A stretch of 64,000 nt of DNA. It comes from DASSUW01 sp963844405 (lineage in GTDB: Bacteria > Actinomycetota > Thermoleophilia > Solirubrobacterales > Solirubrobacteraceae). The notes beneath the pieces are model-generated. The model did no database searches. It saw nothing but the letters and a program-made list of their open reading frames with translations, and was not told the origin of the DNA. The stretch covers positions 1 to 64,000 of the forward strand of contig CAWJNZ010000008.1 of the NCBI GenBank assembly GCA_963844405.1, written 5' to 3'. This document shows, one piece after another, positions 15,188 through 22,113 of the stretch (positions are counted from its first letter, which is position 1; each line of letters begins with the position of its first letter). The translations under genes were made by a program, and so were the position numbers.

Positions 15188-16338
15188 TCGCGCACGACGA
15201 CCGCCGGCTCGCACTGCAGGCGCTGACACGCGAGCACGGCGCGGAGTTCCGCGCGCACGCACTGACGCTCGACGCGCGTCCCGACGACGTCGCGCGCCAC
15301 CTCGGCCTCGAAGGTTTCCGCTGGCTGTCGCGCATGCTCGTGCCGCCGGCGTACAGCGGTGATCCGCTGCGCATCGGGCCGTACACCTACGACGGGCTGA
15401 CGTGCATGGACCGCGTCGTCGCCTTCGAGCAGCTGGCCTACGGCGATGCCGGCATGGTGCTTGCCGCGCCCGGCCCATCGATGTCGGGCATCCTCATCGA
15501 CGAGCTCGCGAGCCCGACGCAGATGGAGCGCTACTACGCGCGCATGCTGAGCGAGCCGACGTGGACGTTCTTCGCGCTCACCGAGCCCGCCAAGGGCTCG
15601 GACGCGGGCGGGCTCGAGACGACGCTCACCGGCGACGGCGAGACGCTGCGCCTGCACGGCCGAAAGCGTTACATCGGCAACGGCACGCGCGCTGCCCTCG
15701 GGGTCGTCTTCGCCCGTACGCGCCCCGGGCCGCTCGGCATCGAAGCCGTGCTCGTCGAGGCCGCCGACCCGGCCTTCAGCGCCGAGCCGCTGGAGATGCT
15801 CGGGCTCCGCGGCGCGCGGCCCGCAGCGCTCGCGTTCGACGGCGTCGAGGTCAGGGCGGATCAGATCCTCGGCCGCCACCTGCCGGCGACGCGTCGCGGC
15901 CTGTGGGGCGCGGTCGTGACCTTCAACCGGCTGCGGCCGGGGATCGCGGCCGCGGCGCTCGGCGTCGCGGCCGCGGCGCACGACTACGTGCGCGCGGCGC
16001 GCCGCCGCTTCACGACCGCGGAGCGCGACGAGCTGGACGCGCTCGCCCAGGACATCGCCGGCGTGCGGCGGCTGACGTACCGGTCAGCGCTGGAGGTCGA
16101 CGCGGCGCCGGCGAACGGCCACCTCGCCTCGGCCGCGAAGGTGCACGCCGTCGCGCTGGCGGAGCGCTCGACGCGCACGGCGGCCCGCCTGCTGGGATCA
16201 GGCGCGCTGCTCGAGCACCCGCTCGTGGAGAAGTGGCTGCGGGACGCGCGCGGCTTCGAATTCATGGAGGGCGCCACCGCGATTCAGAAGCTGAATGTCT
16301 TCCAAGGACTTCGGAAGGACCAACTCGACCATGCTTGA
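15184..16338 (+). CDS. acyl-CoA dehydrogenase family flavoprotein
   Basis: 384 residues. Family signatures: FFALTEPAKGSDAGGLETT (FAD/substrate middle domain), KRYIGNGTRA, and the C-terminal FMEGATAIQKLNVFQ with Glu362 at the position of the catalytic base. These enzymes introduce an alpha,beta double bond in an acyl thioester and pass electrons to ETF; relatives in metabolite clusters work on ACP-bound chains. Starts by ATGA overlap with the half-length paralogue and overlaps the next gene by 8 bp. The likely substrate is the acyl-ACP made by the KASIII enzymes of the cluster. Confidence 0.88.
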   Translation: MIAHDDRRLALQALTREHGAEFRAHALTLDARPDDVARHLGLEGFRWLSRMLVPPAYSGDPLRIGPYTYDGLTCMDRVVAFEQLAYGDAGMVLAAPGPSMSGILIDELASPTQMERYYARMLSEPTWTFFALTEPAKGSDAGGLETTLTGDGETLRLHGRKRYIGNGTRAALGVVFARTRPGPLGIEAVLVEAADPAFSAEPLEMLGLRGARPAALAFDGVEVRADQILGRHLPATRRGLWGAVVTFNRLRPGIAAAALGVAAAAHDYVRAARRRFTTAERDELDALAQDIAGVRRLTYRSALEVDAAPANGHLASAAKVHAVALAERSTRTAARLLGSGALLEHPLVEKWLRDARGFEFMEGATAIQKLNVFQGLRKDQLDHA

Positions 16339-17212
16339 ACACGTCGTCGCGCCGCTGGCCGTCGAGCGCATCAGCCGGGCGACACAGCCGACGGCGGCGT
16401 TCGTCGAGCCCTATCTGCTGCCGGATGCGACGCAGGTCGTCGGCTATCTGGATATCGCGCGCGCCTACGGGCGGGCGGACGTCCCGCTGATCCGTTCCGC
16501 GGAAGGCGACACGAGCGTCGAGCTGAGCGTCCGGGCGCTCGGCGGGCTGCTGGATCCGGGCGAGTCCTGCGTCCGGATGCTGCTCGCCCAGAGCGAAGGC
16601 GACCGCAACCCCACGCTGCCCCCGCTTGCAAAGGTCGACCACCTCGCTCAGGTGCCCTGCGACGAGCACTTCGGCCTGACGCACCTGCACGCGAACGCCG
16701 CCGTCGACGGCCTCGCGCTGCTGTCGTGGCTCCTCTCGCCCGGCGAGCTGGCGCTGCTCGTGCTCACCCACCAACAGGTTGTCGCGCGCGACGACGCCGC
16801 CGGCGCGCAGCTTCCTACCGGCGACGGCAGCGTGGGCCTGCGCGTGCGCGCAGGCCACGGACCGATCGAGCTGGCGGCCACCGGCCACGCCGTATGGTCG
16901 CGCGAGGCGTTTGCGTCGCGCGCCGTCTTCGAGCGCGAGCTGGCCGCCGACCTCGAGCGCATCCGCGGCGCCGGGTTCGGGTGGACCGGCAATCACGTGA
17001 TCGTGCAGAACCTGTTCGGCGCGCAGGATGGCGCCGGCTGGTGCGTCGACGTCGACTTCGCGTGCGGTGACGTGTGGCACCGGCTGGACGAGCGCTTGCG
17101 GGCCGGCGAGATCGGAGCCGGCGACCGCGTGCTGATCGTCGCCACCGGCGGCCTGCGCCGCGTGTCATACGCGCTGCTCGACGTCATGGCCCTGCCGGAG
17201 GCCGCGCGATGA
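16331..17212 (+). CDS. degenerate KASIII-like protein lacking Cys and His
   Basis: 293 residues. It aligns by eye with the protein at 13587: LTHLHANAAVDGLALL takes the place of ISHVNCAALL (Cys to Ala), NHVIVQNLFG the place of DHILPHNVNE (His to Gln), and DRVLIVATGGLRRVSYALLD the place of the last strand. So the fold is kept but both catalytic residues are lost. This makes it a second non-catalytic KAS-like protein in the cluster. Start chosen at 16331, which overlaps the end of the dehydrogenase; an in-frame ATG 12 codons earlier is less likely. Stop overlaps the exporter start (ATGA). Confidence 0.6.
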   Translation: MLEHVVAPLAVERISRATQPTAAFVEPYLLPDATQVVGYLDIARAYGRADVPLIRSAEGDTSVELSVRALGGLLDPGESCVRMLLAQSEGDRNPTLPPLAKVDHLAQVPCDEHFGLTHLHANAAVDGLALLSWLLSPGELALLVLTHQQVVARDDAAGAQLPTGDGSVGLRVRAGHGPIELAATGHAVWSREAFASRAVFERELAADLERIRGAGFGWTGNHVIVQNLFGAQDGAGWCVDVDFACGDVWHRLDERLRAGEIGAGDRVLIVATGGLRRVSYALLDVMALPEAAR

Positions 17213-18537
17213 TCAGCATCGATCCCGTGGCGCGGCCGATCCTGCGCCTCGGCGTGCCGATGATGCTCGCGGCGCTGGTCACGGGGCTCTCGCAGCTCGT
17301 CGTGCTCGGCATGCTCGGCCGGCTCGGCGGTGGCGCGCTGTACGTCCGCGCGGCGTACACGCCGCTCGTGTTCGTCTTCTTGGCGCTCGGCGAGGGGCTC
17401 GCCGCGAGCGCGCACGTCGCGTGTGCGAGCGCGCACGGTCGCGAGGACGCGGCGGCAGGCATGCGCGCGGCCGCGCGGCTGCTCGCGCTCGGCTTCGCGG
17501 CGTTCGCGCTGGTGGCGGCCGCCGTATGTGTCGCGGCACCCGAGTTCGCGCGCTTCGTCGGCGCGCCGACCTGGGCCGCCGACGAGTTCACGCGCTTTAC
17601 GCGCTGGATGTCGGCGGCGAGCGTGCTGCTCGTGCTGCCGCTCGTGACCGCGGCGACGCTGCGCGGGTTCGGCCGCGCCGGCGCCGGCGCGGCCGTCACT
17701 GGCACATACGTCGCCGTCAACCTCGCGGGCGTCGGCCTCCTCGGGCTCGGTCTCGGGCTCGGCGTGATGAGCCTAGCCTGGTCGGCCGTAGCGGCCGCAC
17801 TGGCCGCGGGCGCGCTGGGCGCGCTTTTTATCGCCCGCGCTCGGCTGGGGACCCCCGCCCGCACGAGCGGCGACGGCGGGTGGCACGAGCCGCTGCGGCT
17901 GCTGCGGCGCATCGCGCTGCCGATCCTCGGCTCCTACTGCGCACTGTTCGTGCTGGGCGTCGTGCTGATCCGCATCGTCCAGCCCTTCGGGACCGACGTC
18001 GTTACAGGCTTCAGCGTCGCCTACAGCCTGCAGGCGCTAGCCGTCGTCCCCGCGATCGCGCTCGGCTCGGCGGCCGGGATCCATCTCAACCGCCTGCACG
18101 GCGCCGGACGCGCGAGCGAGGCCCGGCCCGCAGCGGCGGCGCTGCTGCGCGTGGCGGCGGGCCTCTACGCGAGCCTGGCGGCGCTGACGACCGCGCTCGC
18201 GCTGATCGCCCCCGGGCTTATCACCGGCGATCCCGGCGCCGCCGGCGCGGCGCGCGAGTACCTACTCGTCGTCGGCCCCTCGCTGACGGGGCTCGGCCTG
18301 ATCCTCGTCATGCTCACGCTCATGGAGCAGATCGGGGCGGGCGGCGTGGCGCTCGCGCTGAACCTCGTCTACGTCGCGGCTTCGTGCGCCGCGGGCGCCG
18401 CGCTCGTCGATCGCTACGACAGCCCACTCGCACTGTACGGCACGCTGGCGACCACCGCGATCGTCGGCGTGCCGATCGTCCTGCCAGTCGGCCTGCGCCG
18501 GGTCCGGCGCCTCGGGGCTCTCGCGAGAGCGGCGTGA
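17209..18537 (+). CDS. MATE-family efflux transporter
   Basis: 442 residues with about twelve hydrophobic segments in two similar halves (first helix LGVPMMLAALVTGLSQLVVL; second half begins near residue 230 with LLRRIALPILGSYCALFVLG). MATE proteins export cationic or polar organic compounds in exchange for protons or sodium. In this cluster it would export the finished product, which fits an amine-bearing compound. ATG overlaps the preceding stop and its stop overlaps the AcpS start (GTGA). Confidence 0.85.
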   Translation: MISIDPVARPILRLGVPMMLAALVTGLSQLVVLGMLGRLGGGALYVRAAYTPLVFVFLALGEGLAASAHVACASAHGREDAAAGMRAAARLLALGFAAFALVAAAVCVAAPEFARFVGAPTWAADEFTRFTRWMSAASVLLVLPLVTAATLRGFGRAGAGAAVTGTYVAVNLAGVGLLGLGLGLGVMSLAWSAVAAALAAGALGALFIARARLGTPARTSGDGGWHEPLRLLRRIALPILGSYCALFVLGVVLIRIVQPFGTDVVTGFSVAYSLQALAVVPAIALGSAAGIHLNRLHGAGRASEARPAAAALLRVAAGLYASLAALTTALALIAPGLITGDPGAAGAAREYLLVVGPSLTGLGLILVMLTLMEQIGAGGVALALNLVYVAASCAAGAALVDRYDSPLALYGTLATTAIVGVPIVLPVGLRRVRRLGALARAA

Positions 18538-19145
18538 GGATCGGCGTCGACATCACCGACGTCGGCTCGCTGGCGCGCATCGCGCGGCACCAGCGCTACC
18601 GCCGCACCGTGTTCACCGCCGCAGAGCTCGCCCGGGCGGACGGCTACGGCGACGCGCGCCGGCTCGAGTTCCTCGCCGGCCGCTTCTCCGCCAAGGAAGC
18701 GGTCGTCAAGGTGCTCGGTACCGGCTTCGTGCGCGACCTCTGGTGGCGCGACGTCGAGATCCTGGCTGACGCCGCGGGCGCGCCCGTCGTGGTGCTGCAC
18801 CGCCGAGCCGCTGCAACCGCCGCGGCCCAGGGACTCGATCCGATCATGGTCTCGATCAGCCACAAGCCGCCGCTCGTGGTAGCGGTGGCGGTGGCTCAGG
18901 CGGCGGCCGTGAGCGCGCCCGCGACCTCGCGCGCCGCGCGGCGGTGGCCGGCGGCGGAGGCCTGCAGCCCCGCCTCGTCGAAGTTCTCGCGCCGGCCGGC
19001 GTCGCGGTGGGCGGCAAGGTCCACGCAGCGCACGCCGTTCTCGCGGGCGGCGACGCGGATGATCTCGTTGGCGTACCAGACCGCCACGTGGATCCGCCCG
19101 CGGACCTTCAGGCAGGCGGGAACGAACGGCGACGGGTCGGGATAA
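18534..19145 (+). CDS. acpS: AcpS-type 4'-phosphopantetheinyl transferase
   Basis: The enzyme moves phosphopantetheine from CoA to the Ser of an ACP. The AcpS core fills the first 125 residues: RIGVDITDVGSLARI with the metal-binding Asp6, LAGRFSAKEAVVKVLG with Glu55, and the last strand MVSISHKPPLVVAVAVA. After that the frame runs on for about 80 low-complexity residues (Ala/Ser/Arg/Pro) across the opposite-strand SGNH gene before a stop at 19145. The extra tail is probably a result of a lost stop codon. A dedicated AcpS at the end of a cluster is expected to serve the ACP at 12474. Confidence 0.85.
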   Translation: MRIGVDITDVGSLARIARHQRYRRTVFTAAELARADGYGDARRLEFLAGRFSAKEAVVKVLGTGFVRDLWWRDVEILADAAGAPVVVLHRRAAATAAAQGLDPIMVSISHKPPLVVAVAVAQAAAVSAPATSRAARRWPAAEACSPASSKFSRRPASRWAARSTQRTPFSRAATRMISLAYQTATWIRPRTFRQAGTNGDGSG

Positions 19146-19480
19146 GTCGCGGTGACGACGAGCGCCGATGGAGCTGCCTCGCGCAGCCCGGACAGCAGCC
19201 GGCCGAGCCTCGCGGCGACGAACCCGAACGGTGGCGGCTCGGTCGCTCCCATCACGTCGGCGACGCCGCAGGTGACCGTGACAAGATCCGGGCGCAGTGC
19301 GAGCGCCCGCTCCACCTGCCCTGCGGCCTCGGGCAGCCTCGCGCCATCAGCCGCGAACTTGCGGTATTCGAGCCCCGGCGCGCGCTGTCGGAGGTGCTGC
19401 GCGAGCAGATCGCACCACGAACCGACGGGGGAAGAGAAGCTGTCGCCGATGGCCACGTAGCTTCGAATGGGTCTGGTCAT
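18896..19480 (-). CDS. SGNH/GDSL-type hydrolase
   Basis: 194 residues from the ATG at 19480. Block I YVAIGDSFSS contains the nucleophile Ser14; LVTVTCGVADVMG stands for the Asn block (here GVADVM instead of GGND), and the C-terminal block usually DxxH is weak (ENFDEAGLQASAAGH). So it belongs to the SGNH fold but some catalytic blocks are altered. It may hydrolyse an ester or thioester. A longer start (GTG at 19552 after GAGGAG) is possible. It converges on and overlaps the tail of the AcpS frame by 250 bp, so membership in the cluster is uncertain. Confidence 0.7.
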   Translation of the reverse strand: MTRPIRSYVAIGDSFSSPVGSWCDLLAQHLRQRAPGLEYRKFAADGARLPEAAGQVERALALRPDLVTVTCGVADVMGATEPPPFGFVAARLGRLLSGLREAAPSALVVTATYPDPSPFVPACLKVRGRIHVAVWYANEIIRVAARENGVRCVDLAAHRDAGRRENFDEAGLQASAAGHRRAAREVAGALTAAA

Positions 19481-19610
19481 ACCGACTTTGAGCGCGGCTC
19501 TGCCCGGCGTGATACCGGCGCGATCAGCCTCGGACGCGAGCGCCCAGACCACTATCTCCTCGTCACTGCCTCGATCGGCGTCGCGCCCACGTGCTTCACA
19601 ATCGCGGAAT

Positions 19611-19642
19611 CGCCCGATTCCCTATTCCTTGGCGGAGCCGTC
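19611..19642. repeat. 32-bp dispersed repeat, copy 2
   Basis: Matches 5735-5766 at 30 of 32 positions, same orientation, with a 23-bp identical core. It lies about 40 bp before a degenerate tRNA-like stretch. Together with the first copy it brackets the integrase remnant and the biosynthetic cluster. Confidence 0.75.
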
Positions 19643-19680
19643 GCTTGGCGCTGTCTCGAACTCGATCAGCAGCCTTGCGC

Positions 19681-19712
19681 GAATCGTGGTGTGCCCAGTT
19701 CGAGCCAGCGTG
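19681..19712 (+). repeat. degenerate third copy of the tRNA-Phe-like 3' end
   Basis: AATCGTGGTGT then GCCCAGTTCGAG matches the anticodon-stem to T-loop part of the repeats at 802 and 6463 at roughly 24 of 32 positions; the T stem no longer pairs fully. It could be the far attachment site of the island, much decayed, or chance similarity. It abuts the stop codon of the DUF4386 gene. Confidence 0.4.
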
Positions 19713-19713
19713 G

Positions 19714-20406
19714 CTACACGAGCAGTGCAACGCCGGTAGCGATGAGCCACAGCGACCAGACGATGTAGGCGATGGGAGTGAGCCGTTCGGCGAGCTTCGA
19801 TCCGGCGGGCTCGTGGCTTCCCACGAACTCGAGCGAGCAGAGCATGAGCACGGGGCCGATGACGATGCCGAGTACGCCGACCCAGCTCGGGGCGGCGGTG
19901 GTCTGGGTGAGGGCGACGCCGATCAGCGTGGTCCATGCTCCGGTGAGGAGATAGCCCAGGTGCTCGCCGACAGCGACGCCGAGGTAGCGGTTGAAGGACT
20001 GGAACACGATGTCGACCGCCTCGCGGCGGGCCGGGCTCGCGTCGGGATCGGCGGCCGTCCGGGCGAGGTAGGGGACGAGGAATGGCCAGCGGATGAGCCC
20101 TAGGAACTGCACGACCGCGGCGAGGACACCCACGGTCGTTGCGACGGCGAGGAGCGTCGGGTCGGCGTCGCTGATCGCGCTGGAGAGCAGCACGACGAGC
20201 GGGACCATGACCACTGCGGTCAGCGCGAACGCCCACCACAGCAGCACGAGGGAGGTGCCGCCGGCGCGGAATTTCGCGAGGACGTCGGCTGTGGGCTCGC
20301 GCAGGATGTCGGGGTAGTCGAAGCGCGCAGCCAGCGATGCGAACGCGGAGTTGAAGGCGATCGACACCACGATCAGCAGCAGTCCGGCGACCGTCGCCGT
20401 GCTCAT
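19714..20406 (-). CDS. DUF4386 family membrane protein
   Basis: 230 residues, six hydrophobic helices (first VAGLLLIVVSIAFNSAFASL; last IAYIVWSLWLIATGVALLV) and the DUF4386 pattern of a long loop with FDYPDILREPT after helix I. Function of the family is unknown; members are often next to regulators or stress genes. It is the last gene of a minus-strand unit, 7 bp after the monooxygenase gene. Confidence 0.75.
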   Translation of the reverse strand: MSTATVAGLLLIVVSIAFNSAFASLAARFDYPDILREPTADVLAKFRAGGTSLVLLWWAFALTAVVMVPLVVLLSSAISDADPTLLAVATTVGVLAAVVQFLGLIRWPFLVPYLARTAADPDASPARREAVDIVFQSFNRYLGVAVGEHLGYLLTGAWTTLIGVALTQTTAAPSWVGVLGIVIGPVLMLCSLEFVGSHEPAGSKLAERLTPIAYIVWSLWLIATGVALLV

Positions 20407-20413
20407 GGCGATC

Positions 20414-21520
20414 TCAGGCTCCGAGGCCTGCTACTGGTCGGACGCGGCTGGTGGGCGCGTCAACCCGGACGATGGCGAGCTTCGAGATCTCGTCGGCGAT
20501 GTGTTGCGCGTCGTCTTTGACCCAGCCCAGCAGGGCGGAGCCTCGGGTGTGCTGCCAGGGCATGCCGAGGAAGTAGAGGCCGGGTGCAGCCGTCACGCCG
20601 CGCGTGTGGCTGACGGCTCCGTCATCGCTGAAGATGGGCGCGTCGACGTAGGAGTAGTCGACGCCGAAACCCGTCGCCCAGATCACGGTCCGGGCGTCGA
20701 GCGTCGAGTCGTCGGCAAACGTGATCGTCGATCCAGCGGCGCCGGTCGCCCGCGGTCGGACGTGGACCCCGCGCCGGCGGATCGCTCGGGGGCTGGAGCC
20801 GATGAGCGCGTCACGGCCACTGAGCCGGCGCCCGATCCTCGAGTCGACGGTCTTGCCCATCAGTCCGGTCGCGGTCAGGATCGTGAAGAGGTCGCGTCCG
20901 AAGAGCTGCTGCGGGAGCGGTGCCTGTCGTGAGCCGATGGCGAGGTGGACCTCGTTGGTTGCGGCGAGCTCGTGCGCGATCTGAAAGCCGGTGTTGCCGC
21001 CCCCGACCACGAGCACGGGCCCGTCTGCGATCTCGTCAGGTTGGTGGTAGTCGCTGCTGTGGAGCTGGTGGACCTCAGCAGCCAGGTCGTGCGCGATCGA
21101 GGGAATGCGACGCGTCTGAAACGGGCCGGTGGCGATCACGACCTGGTCGGCCTCGTATGTGCGGTCGGCGGTTTCTACGAGGTAGTCGCGCTCGCGTGCC
21201 TGCACGGCTCGCACCCGCGTGTTGAGTTCGACGGGTAGTTCGAAGTCGCGTGCGTAGTCGGTGAGGTATTCGACGACCTCGTCACGGGTGGGGTAGTGGT
21301 CGGGATCGCCCGGGAACGGTCGGCCGGGGAGGCTGTCGTACCGCGCGGGGGTGAAGAGCGTCAGCGAGTCCCAGCGCGAGCGCCACACGGCTGCTGGGGA
21401 GTCGCCGGCGTCGAGGATGGTGAACCGGCGTCGCTGGTGGGCGAGGTGGTGGCCGAGCGCGAGCCCGGCCTGGCCACCTCCGATGATGATCACTTCGTGG
21501 CGGTTGAGCCCGACGCCCAT
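20414..21520 (-). CDS. flavin-containing monooxygenase / NAD(P)-binding oxidoreductase
   Basis: 368 residues. First dinucleotide motif EVIIIGGGQAGLALGHHL binds FAD; the second GPVLVVGGGNTGFQIAHEL (about 170) binds NADPH; ATGF in VIWATGFGVDYSYVD is the usual C-terminal family motif. The shape matches small CzcO/YpaH-type FMO proteins that oxidise soft nucleophiles or work in detoxification. Start codon overlaps the upstream stop (ATGA at 21520). Substrate unknown. It is co-transcribed with the MMPL transporter and two membrane proteins. Confidence 0.85.
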   Translation of the reverse strand: MGVGLNRHEVIIIGGGQAGLALGHHLAHQRRRFTILDAGDSPAAVWRSRWDSLTLFTPARYDSLPGRPFPGDPDHYPTRDEVVEYLTDYARDFELPVELNTRVRAVQARERDYLVETADRTYEADQVVIATGPFQTRRIPSIAHDLAAEVHQLHSSDYHQPDEIADGPVLVVGGGNTGFQIAHELAATNEVHLAIGSRQAPLPQQLFGRDLFTILTATGLMGKTVDSRIGRRLSGRDALIGSSPRAIRRRGVHVRPRATGAAGSTITFADDSTLDARTVIWATGFGVDYSYVDAPIFSDDGAVSHTRGVTAAPGLYFLGMPWQHTRGSALLGWVKDDAQHIADEISKLAIVRVDAPTSRVRPVAGLGA

Positions 21521-22113
21521 CACGCCACCTGCGCGGGCGCGGGCGTGAAGCGCGCGAGGAGGAGGCCGCTGAGCAGCGTGAACAGCAGCGCGCCGCCGGC
21601 ACCGAAGACCGTGAACTGGTCGTCGACGCCGATGCCGGTGACCGACGCCACCGACCAGCCGAGCGCGAAGAGCACCGGCATCGCCGCCGCCCACGGCAGC
21701 GCGAGCGCGCGGCGTCCGTGCCGGGCGAGGACGAGCCCCTGAGCGGCGCCGAGCCCCGCGCCACTGACGAGGCCCATCAGGGCGAGCGCGCCGAGGTCGG
21801 TGTCGTACCCGACGAGCGCGGCGCCGGCCGCCAGCCCGGCGGCGTAGCCGACCGCGCTGGCGCCGATCCATGCCGCTGGGCGTCCGAGCGCGCCCTTGGC
21901 GGCCCACCACTGGACGGCGCCGAGGCCGGCTCCGGTGAGCGCGCCGCCGACCAGCGCGGCGTCGACGGCGTCGACGCGTCCGCCGACGATCCAGCCGATG
22001 TACCCGGCGACGGGGAACGCGAGTGCTACCGCGACCCAGGGCCAGCCTGGGAAGCGTCGCGGTTGCGATGTGGCTGAGGGAGAGTCGTAGGGCATGTGGA
22101 GTCCTTTGGTCAT
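21520..22113 (-). CDS. small multi-helix membrane protein
   Basis: About 191-197 residues with six hydrophobic segments of Gly/Ala type (for example WVAVALAFPVAGYIGWIVGG, AAWIGASAVGYAAGLAAGAA). No family recognised. The ATG at 22113 overlaps the stop of the MMPL gene; the ATG at 22095 has AAAGGA 7 bases before it and may be the real start. Co-transcribed with an MMPL transporter and a flavin monooxygenase; may be an accessory membrane part. Confidence 0.65.
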   Translation of the reverse strand: MTKGLHMPYDSPSATSQPRRFPGWPWVAVALAFPVAGYIGWIVGGRVDAVDAALVGGALTGAGLGAVQWWAAKGALGRPAAWIGASAVGYAAGLAAGAALVGYDTDLGALALMGLVSGAGLGAAQGLVLARHGRRALALPWAAAMPVLFALGWSVASVTGIGVDDQFTVFGAGGALLFTLLSGLLLARFTPAPAQVA

